64,000 nt of DNA from JANQRA01 sp035762545. Its GTDB lineage: Bacteria > Actinomycetota > Acidimicrobiia > Spongiisociales > ZC4RG35. Shown piece after piece: positions 54,340 to 61,869 of this stretch. The stretch spans positions 186,001 to 250,000 of the forward strand of contig DASTOM010000024.1 in NCBI GenBank assembly GCA_035762545.1, read 5' to 3'. Every line of letters starts with the position of its first letter. The first letter of the stretch is position 1. The translations under genes and the position numbers were made by a program. The notes under the pieces are model-generated. The model was not told the DNA's origin and did not search any database. It was given only the letters and a program-made list of their open reading frames with translations.

Positions 54340-54957
54340 ATGATCGTAGATCTCGACCCAGACCTCTGGATCTGGAGGATCCCCCACCCCAGCTGGGAGC
54401 CGGACGGGATCGGCGACCGTTGGGTGACGTCCGTGTGTGTCGCTGAAGGAGACGAGGTAGCGGTTCTCGATGCCGTTGCACCCGGGGAAGGAGATGAGGT
54501 CTGGACACGACTCGACGAACGCCCGCCGACGATGGGGGTCGTTCTCAAGCCCGATCACGTCAGGGACATCGACGTCTTCGTGCGTCGCTATGGGCTGACC
54601 GCCTACGGCCCGGATGTCTTCCAGAAAGACGACGTCCCCGAATCGGACCTGGAACTGATCTACCCGGGCTCCAACCTCCCCGGTGGGTTCCTCGCTCTCT
54701 ATGACGGTCGACTGCGAAACGAGACCCCCCTCTGGCTGCCCGCCCATCGCACCATTGTGTTCGCTGATGCCATGACCACTTTCGGCGGCGAGCTCCAGGT
54801 GTGGTGGACCCCGTGGCACAACGAACGGGTCGTGCCCGCACTCCGGGCGATGCTCGACCTGCCTTTCACACGTATCGTCATCTCTCACGGAGAGCCGGTT
54901 CACAGCAGGGATGACTTCGAGGCTGCCCTCCGCCGCGATCCGATTCGAGTCGACTGA
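54340..54957 (+). CDS. metallo-beta-lactamase-fold protein, degenerate metal site
   Basis: A 205-residue protein with the general course of metallo-beta-lactamase-fold hydrolases (SVCVAEGDEVAVLDAVAPGEG, IVFADAMTTFGGEL, FTRIVISHGEPV). The metal motif HxHxDH is replaced: the equivalent place reads LKPDHVRDIDVF. Zinc hydrolase activity is therefore doubtful. The final HGEPV corresponds to the usual late His motif. It may be a non-catalytic or altered-specificity member. Confidence 0.7.
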   Translation: MIVDLDPDLWIWRIPHPSWEPDGIGDRWVTSVCVAEGDEVAVLDAVAPGEGDEVWTRLDERPPTMGVVLKPDHVRDIDVFVRRYGLTAYGPDVFQKDDVPESDLELIYPGSNLPGGFLALYDGRLRNETPLWLPAHRTIVFADAMTTFGGELQVWWTPWHNERVVPALRAMLDLPFTRIVISHGEPVHSRDDFEAALRRDPIRVD

Positions 54958-54988
54958 GAATTCTCGTGTCGGGGATCCCTACCCAACG

Positions 54989-55870
54989 TCACCGGAGCGG
55001 AACAGGAGTCCCGACCCGTCCTTGGAACCGGAGACACTCGGTATAGCCCACGGATCGGGCCAGCTCACGCGCCTGGTCGAACCCGGACCCGACGGACTCC
55101 GGATCGTGGGCGTCGGAGCCCAGGGTTATGGGAACGTCGGCATCGTGGAACATCCGCAGGAACGCCGGCGCCGGGTAGATCTCCCCGGTGAGAGGATTGA
55201 GACCCGAGGTGTTCACCTCGACGGCGGTATCGGAGACGGCGGCAGCGTCGACCACCGACCGGTAGTGGTCGATAGGCGTCTCGGAGAGTCGGTGCCCGAA
55301 CACCTTGGCCAGGTCGACGTGAGCCAACACGTCGACCGTCCCCGAGAGAGCCAGCTCGGTCTCCAGGGCGAAGTACTCCTGGTACACGGCTTCGACGCCA
55401 CGCTCGACGTATTCGGCGACCACTTCGGGGTGATCGAGGGACCAGCCACCGAGCCAGTGGACCGAGCCGATCAGTAGGTCCCACGGGTAGGGGTCCAGCA
55501 GCTTGAGAACCCCCTCGATCGTCTCCGGGAAGAAGTCGACCTCCAGACCGAGGAGGACAGGCAGGCCCCGGTCCTTCGCGGCGAGAACGGCGTCGACATA
55601 GGAGTCGAGGGAAAGAGTCCGGTCTTCGAGCACGAACCGCTCGGTCTGCTCGGCCAGGTGCGGTCTGGTCTCTCCGGCCCAGAACTCCCCGAGGACATCT
55701 GCGGATTCGACACATCTGTAGAGATGCTCCGTGAAGCAGATCTCCTCGAGACCATTGGCCATTGCGGTCTCGACATACGCCTCGATGTGCCCTTCCGGAT
55801 ACTCACCGGGAGGTGGCCCGATGCCGGCATACGCGCCGTGGGCGTGGAGATGAATGTGGTAGTCGCTCAT
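54989..55870 (-). CDS. PHP-domain phosphoesterase (histidinol-phosphatase type)
   Basis: A 293-residue PHP-family hydrolase. The first metal motif DYHIHLHAHGAYAG is at the N-terminus, with CFTEHLYR, the GLEVDFFPE motif and HWLGGWSLDHPE in order, and the last motif GSDAHDPESVG near residue 265. HisJ-like histidinol phosphatases share all of these, but the substrate is inferred. Its ATG overlaps the tetR stop (ATGA), which puts it at the end of the paa operon. Confidence 0.85.
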   Translation of the reverse strand: MSDYHIHLHAHGAYAGIGPPPGEYPEGHIEAYVETAMANGLEEICFTEHLYRCVESADVLGEFWAGETRPHLAEQTERFVLEDRTLSLDSYVDAVLAAKDRGLPVLLGLEVDFFPETIEGVLKLLDPYPWDLLIGSVHWLGGWSLDHPEVVAEYVERGVEAVYQEYFALETELALSGTVDVLAHVDLAKVFGHRLSETPIDHYRSVVDAAAVSDTAVEVNTSGLNPLTGEIYPAPAFLRMFHDADVPITLGSDAHDPESVGSGFDQARELARSVGYTECLRFQGRVGTPVPLR

Positions 55871-56445
55871 TCGGACAGAGCTGACAGGGCGAATTCGTAG
55901 AGGCGGTCGACGAGGGCGACCCGGTCGAGGGATCCCCGTGGGTCGTACCAGCGCTCAACGGCGTTGAGCATCGACAGGATGAAGATCGACGAGATCTTCG
56001 GATCGAAGTCCGAACGGAAAGAACCCTCAGCTACTCCATCCATGATGACATCACGGAATGCCTGCTCGTAGTGATCACGTGCGGCCACTATCCGTGACCG
56101 GTGACCGTCGTCGAGCATCCTCGCCTCGTTGAGGAAGGTCCGGGCCACCTCGATGTTGTCAACCACCACATCGACATGACCTCTGATCAGGGCATGGAGA
56201 CGGTCGGGTGCCGTCCCGCCGGCCGCAATGGCAGCAGCGGCAGACGTCTCGAAGAGTCGGGCGCCCTCCTCGACCACCCCGACGAGCAGATCCTGTTTGG
56301 ACTCGACATGTGAATAGAGCGAGGATCCCAAGAGTCCCAGTTCCTTGCCCAGATCTCGCATCGAAGTGCCGTGATAACCCCGATCGGCGAACAGGCGACC
56401 CGCGGCCCGAACTACGTCCTCACGGGTGTTTCGGGTCGTGACCAT
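55867..56445 (-). CDS. TetR-family transcriptional regulator
   Basis: A 192-residue repressor. Its N-terminal helix-turn-helix reads TREDVVRAAGRLFADRGYHGTSMRDLGKELGLLGSSLYSHVESK (residues about 8-50), and the rest is an alpha-helical ligand-binding domain. It starts at ATG 56445, sharing one base with the paaE stop (TGATG). As the only regulator in the operon, and with a matching palindrome before paaA, it is likely a PaaR-type repressor relieved by phenylacetyl-CoA. The ligand is inferred. Confidence 0.9.
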   Translation of the reverse strand: MVTTRNTREDVVRAAGRLFADRGYHGTSMRDLGKELGLLGSSLYSHVESKQDLLVGVVEEGARLFETSAAAAIAAGGTAPDRLHALIRGHVDVVVDNIEVARTFLNEARMLDDGHRSRIVAARDHYEQAFRDVIMDGVAEGSFRSDFDPKISSIFILSMLNAVERWYDPRGSLDRVALVDRLYEFALSALSE

Positions 56446-57518
56446 CAGCGATGATCGAAACGAACGACGACACGATCTGTCGTCGGATGCGCTTGACAGG
56501 TGAGGACGTATCCGGCTTCCACCTCGTCGTCGATGAGTGCGTAGTTCTTGGTCATGGTGACCTCGCCTTCCTCGATCCGTCCCTTGCAGGTGGCACACAT
56601 GCCTCCCTTGCAAGAGAAGGGCAGTTCGGTACGGACCCTGAGCGCGGCGTCGAGGATCGAGGTCTCCGGCGTCATCCGGGTTTCGACCGCCCTGCCATCG
56701 AGGATCACGGTCAGGTCGACACTGCCCTCTCCAGGAGGCGGTTCGGGCGGCAGCGTCGACGGGTCGACCGGACCGGCGAAGAAGAGCTCGTCGTGGATTC
56801 TGTCCGCGGCGATTCCGAGACCGGCCAGAGTCTCTCGGGCCATTGTGACCAGCTCGTAGGGGCCGCACAGGTACCAGCCGTCCACGGGGCTGGACCCGAG
56901 CAAATGGTCGTGGATGGTCGTGATCTTCGCCGCGTCGATCCGACCCGAGAGAAGGGGTATATCCGAACCCTCACGACTCAGGATGTGAAACAGCTGGAAC
57001 CTGGGATGGAAGCGGTCCTTCAGACCCTCGAGCTCGTCGAGGAACATCACCGAGTTCGCAGTCTTGTTGCCATAGATCAACGTCCAGGTCGACTCAGGCT
57101 CCTTCTCCAACGAGGTCGAGATGAGGGAGAGAACAGGGGTGATGCCGGACCCGGCGACGATGGCGACGGCTTTTCTCGGGCGGGTCGGGTCGATGTCGAT
57201 CGTGAAATCGCCGACCGGCGACATCACATCGAGGACGTCCCCGGCGACCAGGTCCGAACAGGCGTAGGTGCTGAAGGCACCACCGGGGAGTCGTTTCACC
57301 CCGACCCGCAGCTTGCCCGAGCCGGCAGGTGCGCAGATCGAATATGAGCGGCGCACATCTTCACCGTCGATCTCGCGTCGGACGGTCATGTGCTGGCCCG
57401 GCAGGTAGTCGAACCTGTCCTCGAGCTCCTTCGGGACATCGAATGTGACTGCGACCGAGTCGTCCGTGAGCGGGCTCACCTCGGTGACACGAAGCTGGTA
57501 GAAGGCCAGATCGCTCAT
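56445..57518 (-). CDS. paaE: phenylacetyl-CoA epoxidase reductase PaaE
   Basis: A 357-residue flavin/iron-sulfur reductase that passes electrons from NAD(P)H to the PaaA oxygenase. It has an FAD domain (RRSYSICAPAG), an NAD domain (VAIVAGSGITPVLSLI) and a C-terminal plant-type [2Fe-2S] ferredoxin domain (CKGGMCATCKG and a later Cys in LTCQAHP). The ATG at 57518 overlaps the paaD stop as ATGA. Confidence 0.94.
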   Translation of the reverse strand: MSDLAFYQLRVTEVSPLTDDSVAVTFDVPKELEDRFDYLPGQHMTVRREIDGEDVRRSYSICAPAGSGKLRVGVKRLPGGAFSTYACSDLVAGDVLDVMSPVGDFTIDIDPTRPRKAVAIVAGSGITPVLSLISTSLEKEPESTWTLIYGNKTANSVMFLDELEGLKDRFHPRFQLFHILSREGSDIPLLSGRIDAAKITTIHDHLLGSSPVDGWYLCGPYELVTMARETLAGLGIAADRIHDELFFAGPVDPSTLPPEPPPGEGSVDLTVILDGRAVETRMTPETSILDAALRVRTELPFSCKGGMCATCKGRIEEGEVTMTKNYALIDDEVEAGYVLTCQAHPTTDRVVVRFDHR

Positions 57519-57973
57519 CTGAGCACCTTGAACTGCTTGAACGGCTCCCCGCAAGAGGAACAGACCAGGAGTGCCTGACAGGCAGTTCCGGAGAACCGGG
57601 CTACGAGACGAGGGTCGTGGGCCTGACAGCGGGGACAGAGGATGTCGTGAGGCGAGGAGGGCGGTGCGATCCCGAACGCGGACAGCTTGCGATGACCCTC
57701 AGCCGAGATCCAATCGGTGGTCCAAGGCGGATTGTGCACGACAATGATCTCGAAGTCTTCGACACCGGCACGAAGCAGGGCCGAGGTGATCTCGTCCTCG
57801 ATCTGACGCATCGCAGGGCAGCCCGAATAGGTGGGAGTGATGGTGACCCGGACGGTGCCCGACTCCTCGGTCACATCCCGGAGGACTCCGAGGTCCTCGA
57901 TCGTCAGTACGGGAATCTCGGGGTCGACGACGGACGCCACCACGTCCCACAGGTCCGTGGCGACAGTCACCAT
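57515..57973 (-). CDS. paaD: phenylacetyl-CoA epoxidase maturation protein PaaD
   Basis: A 152-residue protein. The MIP18/DUF59-like N-terminus (VDPEIPVLTIEDLGVLRDV, TPTYSGCPAMRQIEDEI) suggests iron-sulfur assembly for PaaE. The C-terminal zinc-ribbon-like part has CPRCQ and CSSCG. The ATG at 57973 or the GTG at 57970 could be the start; both overlap the paaC stop. Confidence 0.93.
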   Translation of the reverse strand: MVTVATDLWDVVASVVDPEIPVLTIEDLGVLRDVTEESGTVRVTITPTYSGCPAMRQIEDEITSALLRAGVEDFEIIVVHNPPWTTDWISAEGHRKLSAFGIAPPSSPHDILCPRCQAHDPRLVARFSGTACQALLVCSSCGEPFKQFKVLR

Positions 57974-58716
57974 TCCAACCCCGGGTAGGCGCGATCCATC
58001 CACTGCATCTCGGCGAGTAGGTAGCCGAGGTGCTCGGTGTGATAACCGTCCCTGCCTCCGACACGTTGATAGGGATCCTCCGGGACGACGAGGCTGGCCT
58101 CGGTGAGCACCGCGGTCACCTGGTTCTGCCACGCGGCCGAGTTGATCTCGCCGGTGAACCGCCACAAGGCGTCAACGGCTTTCTGTGTCCGGCGATTTGA
58201 CTCGTCGGTGCCGTCACCGAGACGCAGCACCCAACTCGAAGAGAACTCCAGGTGGTAGGCGGCCTCTTTGGCGGCGCGTCCCGCGATGCCGGCGATAGTG
58301 TCGTCGTCCGACACGCTCAAACGGTCCCACAGGCCGATCTGATAGACGTCGAAGAAGAACTGTCGGACGATGGTTTGGGCGAAATCTCCGTTGGGCTGTT
58401 CGACGAGGAGGACATTGCGAAAGTCCCGCTCCGTCCGGCGCATGGCGAAGTCGTCCTCCGTACGGCCCTTCCCTTCCACCTCTCCGGCGTAGGTGTAGAG
58501 GTTGCGGGCAACACCGAGATGGTCGAGGCCGATGTTCCCCAGGGCGATGTCGATCTCGAGGTCGGGCGCCCAGGAGATCCACTCTCCCAGTCGCTGGGCG
58601 AGGACCAGGTTGTCGTCGGCATGGGCCACCCACTCCGCGATCTCGACGGGGAGGTCGAGGGGTTGGCTTCCCTGCGGTGGTGCGCTGACCACCCACTGCG
58701 TGGCTTCGCTGCTCAC
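57967..58716 (-). CDS. paaC: phenylacetyl-CoA epoxidase structural subunit PaaC
   Basis: A 249-residue ferritin-like helical subunit that pairs with PaaA but carries a degenerate metal site in the family. Characteristic stretches are ADDNLVLAQRLGEWISWAPDLEID, NLYTYAGEVEGKGRTEDDFAM and GRAAKEAAYHLEFSSSWVLRLGDGTDES. It is coupled to paaB and paaD by overlaps. Confidence 0.94.
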   Translation of the reverse strand: MSSEATQWVVSAPPQGSQPLDLPVEIAEWVAHADDNLVLAQRLGEWISWAPDLEIDIALGNIGLDHLGVARNLYTYAGEVEGKGRTEDDFAMRRTERDFRNVLLVEQPNGDFAQTIVRQFFFDVYQIGLWDRLSVSDDDTIAGIAGRAAKEAAYHLEFSSSWVLRLGDGTDESNRRTQKAVDALWRFTGEINSAAWQNQVTAVLTEASLVVPEDPYQRVGGRDGYHTEHLGYLLAEMQWMDRAYPGLEW

Positions 58717-59057
58717 ATCTGACCCACTTCATCGGGGATCTCGTATGAGGTGGCGAGGCGGTAGACCTTCTCGTTGGCCTCCACGTACTCGGCGGCGGCC
58801 TCGGGCTCGAAGGCTGAGATCTCGCTGCTGGGGACGACCCAGACACTCACTCCCTCGCCGCGGCGGGTATAGACGTCGCGGGCGTTCTGTAGGGCCGTTC
58901 GAGCGTCGGGTGCGTGGAGGCTCCCGATGTGGACGTGGGAGATCCCGCGTCTGGCCCTCACGAAGACCTCCCACATCGGCCAGCCTTCGCCTGCCCCTTC
59001 GAAAGTCTCTTGGAGATCGCCGCTCTCGCCGGGCGCGACGGGAACGTCGTAGGTCAC
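58713..59057 (-). CDS. paaB: phenylacetyl-CoA epoxidase subunit PaaB
   Basis: A 114-residue small subunit that bridges PaaAC heterodimers. The family core WEVFVRARRGISHVHIGSLHAPDARTALQNARDVYTRR is present. The N-terminal 25 residues are longer than in E. coli PaaB. It overlaps both neighbours by 4 bases. Confidence 0.94.
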   Translation of the reverse strand: MTYDVPVAPGESGDLQETFEGAGEGWPMWEVFVRARRGISHVHIGSLHAPDARTALQNARDVYTRRGEGVSVWVVPSSEISAFEPEAAAEYVEANEKVYRLATSYEIPDEVGQM

Positions 59058-59980
59058 GCCGCCCTCTTTGCTCGCTTGGCGGCGTGGGCCGAGGCTGCCT
59101 CACGGACCCAGGCACCGTCGTCCCAGGCCTTCTTCTTGTGCTCGACACGTTCCCGGCTCATCGGCCCGTCGCCCTTCACCACCCGCCAGAACTCGGCCCA
59201 ATCGATCTCGCCGAAGTCGTAGTGCCCGCGCTCCTCATTCCAACGGAGGTCGGGGTCGGGGATGGTGAGCCCGAGGTAGTCGGCCTGGGGGACGGTCATG
59301 TCGACGAACTGCTGACGGAGGTCGTCGTTGGAGACCCGCTTGATCTTCCATTGCATCGACTGCTCCGAGTGGGTCGAGTCGGAATCGATGGGGCCGAACA
59401 TCATCAACGACGGCCACCACCATCGGTTGAGCGCGTCCTGGGCCATCGCTTTCTGCTCTTTGGTGCCGTTACAGAGACGGATCAGCAACTCGTATCCCTG
59501 TCGCTGGTGGAAAGACTCCTCCTTGCAGATGCGGACCATTGCCCGTGCATAGGGCCCGTACGAGCAGCGGGTCAGCATCACCTGGTTGGTGATGGCGGCA
59601 CCGTCGACCAGCCAGCCGATGGCTCCCATGTCGGCCCAGGTGAGCGTTGGATAGTTGAAGATCGACGAGTACTTGTGCTTGCCCTCGTGAAGCAGCTCCT
59701 GCATATCGTCCCGCTTGATGCCGAGGGTCTCGGCGGCCGAGTAGAGGTAGAGCCCGTGGCCGGCCTCGTCTTGGACCTTGGCCATGAGGATCGCCTTGCG
59801 GTGCAGACTCGGCGCCCGCGTGATCCAGTTGCCCTCCGGTTGCATGCCGATGATCTCGGAGTGGGCGTGTTGGGCGATCTGGCGGATCAGGGTCTTGCGA
59901 TAGCCGTCAGGCATCCAGTCGCTCGGCTCGATCTTCTCCTCGGCGTCGACGATCGCCTGAAACTTCTCCTCGGGTGACAT
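59054..59980 (-). CDS. paaA: phenylacetyl-CoA epoxidase catalytic subunit PaaA
   Basis: A 308-residue di-iron oxygenase subunit making ring-1,2-epoxyphenylacetyl-CoA. Metal-binding regions are AQHAHSEIIGMQPEG and KVQDEAGHGLYLYSAAETLG (first pair) and MVRICKEESFHQRQGYELL (second pair). It is the first gene of paaABCDE. Genes for the later steps (paaF, paaG, paaZ, paaK) are not in the window. Confidence 0.95.
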   Translation of the reverse strand: MSPEEKFQAIVDAEEKIEPSDWMPDGYRKTLIRQIAQHAHSEIIGMQPEGNWITRAPSLHRKAILMAKVQDEAGHGLYLYSAAETLGIKRDDMQELLHEGKHKYSSIFNYPTLTWADMGAIGWLVDGAAITNQVMLTRCSYGPYARAMVRICKEESFHQRQGYELLIRLCNGTKEQKAMAQDALNRWWWPSLMMFGPIDSDSTHSEQSMQWKIKRVSNDDLRQQFVDMTVPQADYLGLTIPDPDLRWNEERGHYDFGEIDWAEFWRVVKGDGPMSRERVEHKKKAWDDGAWVREAASAHAAKRAKRAA

Positions 59981-59994
59981 AGCTCGATTGTAGG

Positions 59995-60012
59995 CAAACG
60001 AACGTTCGTTTG
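59995..60012. promoter_or_regulatory. 18-bp palindromic TetR/PaaR-type operator upstream of paaA
   Basis: CAAACGAACGTTCGTTTG is a perfect palindrome 14 bases ahead of the paaA ATG. It contains two overlapping matches to CNAACGNNCGTTNG, the consensus I recall for the TetR-family PaaR of Thermus thermophilus. The operon's own TetR gene makes it the likely binder, with autoregulation. Confidence 0.7.
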
Positions 60013-60065
60013 TCTAGGAAGTGTGTTGGAAACCGTCTGCGTGCCAGACACGTCCAAATCGCGGG

Positions 60066-61646
60066 ATGATGAGGATCGTGAGAAGAGTCGTGGTCGTGTT
60101 GCTCTTCCTGGCCGTGATCTCACCTGTGTTGCCCCTCCCCGCCGAAGCGTGCTCGTGTGCGATGCCGGGCGACCTCGAGGAGTGGGTCGACCAGTCCGAG
60201 GCTGTCTTCGTCGGTCAGATGATCGAAAAGATCGACGGCGGGCAGGATCCGTTCGGCGGGCCCGTCGCCATCTATGTATTCGAGGTGGAGACGTGGGTCA
60301 AAGGTGATCTCGGTGACGTCATCGAAGTGCACTCCGCTCCGGATGGGGCCGGGTGCGGGTTCGAGTTCTGGGACCCTGACATGCGCACTGGAGCGGCGAT
60401 CTACGTGGAGAACGGGGTCCTCAACGGTGGGCTCTGCTCTCAGGTCGATGCCGATGTCCTCCTGGCAGCGATGGCACCCCCCACACCGTCCGACACCGGG
60501 ATCCCCAAACTGATCGTTTCCAATGGCTGGTCCTCCCCACGTCTCACTGTTCTCGACCAGGTGGGCCATCAGGTGACCGAGTTGAACCCGCCGGTGACCG
60601 AGTCGGAGTGGGCCGGCACCAGGGCCATCGACGTCTGCCCCGAACGCGACCTCATGGTGCAGATGACCGAAGAACACGTGATCGTCTGGGACCTGCGGAC
60701 GCTGGAGGCGTCGGTGGTGCAAGACGTGGGGATTCAGGAGGCCTATTGGCCGTCTGACATGTCGTGCCGAACGGCTGACGCATCGGCCGTGTGGGTTTTG
60801 TATGGCGGCGAGACTGATTCGATCCTCGTCGACGTCGTGTCGGGCGAGGAAGTTGGAGCCGTACCCGGAGTCAACGGCGTGATCGGCGAAGGGTTCGTGG
60901 CCTATCAGGCCGGACACGACGGAGACGCCATGCTGCTCGACTTGGAGACGGGGGTCGAAGTTCAGCTGACGAGCAAGCGTCCGGGCTCGCTCGTGGGACT
61001 CTCGATGGCCCCCCACCCCACAGACCCGGAGGTAGCCGTTCTCGAGATCCTCTACCAGGAAAGCGGTCCGACCCTCACGACGCTGACGATCTTCGACGAC
61101 ACCGGCGGAACTGTGTCATCTCATGAGATCTCGGAGGGAGAGGCTCATGAGCCGACGTGGCTCGACGATTCGACTGTCGGCATGACTTTCTACACCTATA
61201 CCGACGACATCACCGACAACTCCGCTCAACTGATCGACGTCGCCACCGGAGAGTTGCGGACCATCGACGACTGGACCGGGATCAACATGACATCGGATCG
61301 GGGTTTCCTGCTCGGCACGAACGGCGGGACGGTTGTCACCGCCGACCTGGAGACCGGAGAGCTGGGTCAGTTGGTGACGATTCCATCACAGGAGGCGGGA
61401 CCGATCGTGGTGATCGACTCCGACGAGGTGGTGGCACCGGCCCCGACCACCACAGCCGAACCACCCTCGGAACCAGCCCCGACCACACCTCCCCTGGTCG
61501 CACCCGACCTGGGCGAACAAGGACCTGGTCTCGGCCTGGCGCGCTGGATCGCAATCGGGGCGATCGTCGTCGTCGCCGTGCTCTTCTGGCTCGCGTTCAG
61601 GCGTCCCACACCCCAGGGCGATGCCGGGAATCCGCCCCCAGCCTGA
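60066..61646 (+). CDS. secreted TIMP/NTR-like protein with beta-propeller-like repeats and C-terminal anchor
   Basis: A 526-residue exported protein. The signal peptide ends near PAEA, and the mature chain starts CSCAMPGDLEEWVDQSEAVFVGQM, the C-x-C opening typical of bacterial TIMP/NTR-like domains. Residues 140-450 carry repeated beta-strand units (VIVWDLRTLEASVV, SILVDVVSGEEVGAV, AMLLDLETGVEVQL, TADLETGELGQLV) resembling a propeller. A Pro/Thr linker and one membrane helix (RWIAIGAIVVVAVLFWLAF) end it. The function is unknown. ATG at 60066 or 60069. Confidence 0.75.
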   Translation: MMRIVRRVVVVLLFLAVISPVLPLPAEACSCAMPGDLEEWVDQSEAVFVGQMIEKIDGGQDPFGGPVAIYVFEVETWVKGDLGDVIEVHSAPDGAGCGFEFWDPDMRTGAAIYVENGVLNGGLCSQVDADVLLAAMAPPTPSDTGIPKLIVSNGWSSPRLTVLDQVGHQVTELNPPVTESEWAGTRAIDVCPERDLMVQMTEEHVIVWDLRTLEASVVQDVGIQEAYWPSDMSCRTADASAVWVLYGGETDSILVDVVSGEEVGAVPGVNGVIGEGFVAYQAGHDGDAMLLDLETGVEVQLTSKRPGSLVGLSMAPHPTDPEVAVLEILYQESGPTLTTLTIFDDTGGTVSSHEISEGEAHEPTWLDDSTVGMTFYTYTDDITDNSAQLIDVATGELRTIDDWTGINMTSDRGFLLGTNGGTVVTADLETGELGQLVTIPSQEAGPIVVIDSDEVVAPAPTTTAEPPSEPAPTTPPLVAPDLGEQGPGLGLARWIAIGAIVVVAVLFWLAFRRPTPQGDAGNPPPA

Positions 61647-61676
61647 GGAAATGGCCAGGACCGACGTTCGGCGGTC

Positions 61677-61704
61677 TTGACCATTCACGGAAACGTCCTA
61701 CCAT
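61677..61704 (+). promoter_or_regulatory. promoter for the cysteine leader/cysK operon
   Basis: TTGACC (61677-61682) and TACCAT (61699-61704) are 16 bases apart. The expected transcription start falls at or within two bases of the leader ORF ATG at 61713, predicting a leaderless leader-peptide mRNA. Confidence 0.6.
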
Positions 61705-61712
61705 CCCTCGCA

Positions 61713-61784
61713 ATGACAAGTCAGCTGTCCCGTGCCGTCTGCATGTGTGCCTGTGCATGTGCCGCCGCGTCGCGCGGGCAGTGA
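61713..61784 (+). CDS. cysteine-rich leader peptide (attenuator), 23 aa
   Basis: A 23-codon frame with the run CMCACAC at codons 10-16: four Cys codons (TGC, TGT, TGT, TGT) in seven. Such a density in a short upstream frame is what cysteine-attenuation leader peptides show in mycobacteria. It begins 8 bases after the -10 element. The stop codon TGA is at 61782-61784, inside the predicted antiterminator strand. The downstream genes are sulfur/cysteine genes. Confidence 0.72.
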   Translation: MTSQLSRAVCMCACACAAASRGQ

Positions 61785-61850
61785 CAGTCTGAACCACAGC
61801 TAGAGGACCCAACACAGCCCGCACCGGCGAATGCCAGTGGCGGGCTTTTT
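61774..61850 (+). terminator. attenuator: competing antiterminator and Rho-independent terminator
   Basis: Terminator: AGCCCG (61816-61821) pairs with CGGGCT (61841-61846), with an inner CAC/GTG and GGC/GCC stem, then a run of five T. Antiterminator: GCGGGCAGTG (61774-61783) pairs with CACAGCCCGC (61813-61822) except for one A/A mismatch, sequestering the terminator's left arm. The antiterminator strand begins 14 bases past the last Cys codon, so a ribosome stalled early would leave it free and one at the stop codon would cover it. Confidence 0.72.
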
Positions 61851-61869
61851 CTATGCCCTGAGGAACCAC

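Noticed and set aside
53084..54548. 508-codon frame parallel to the MFS transporter
   Set aside because: Low-complexity Arg/Ser/Pro reading in a shifted frame of the transporter gene. The membrane-protein frame has the family motifs.
56446..56868. Extension of the tetR frame upstream into paaE
   Set aside because: The extra residues are an out-of-frame reading of paaE. The TetR helix-turn-helix starts right after the ATG at 56445.
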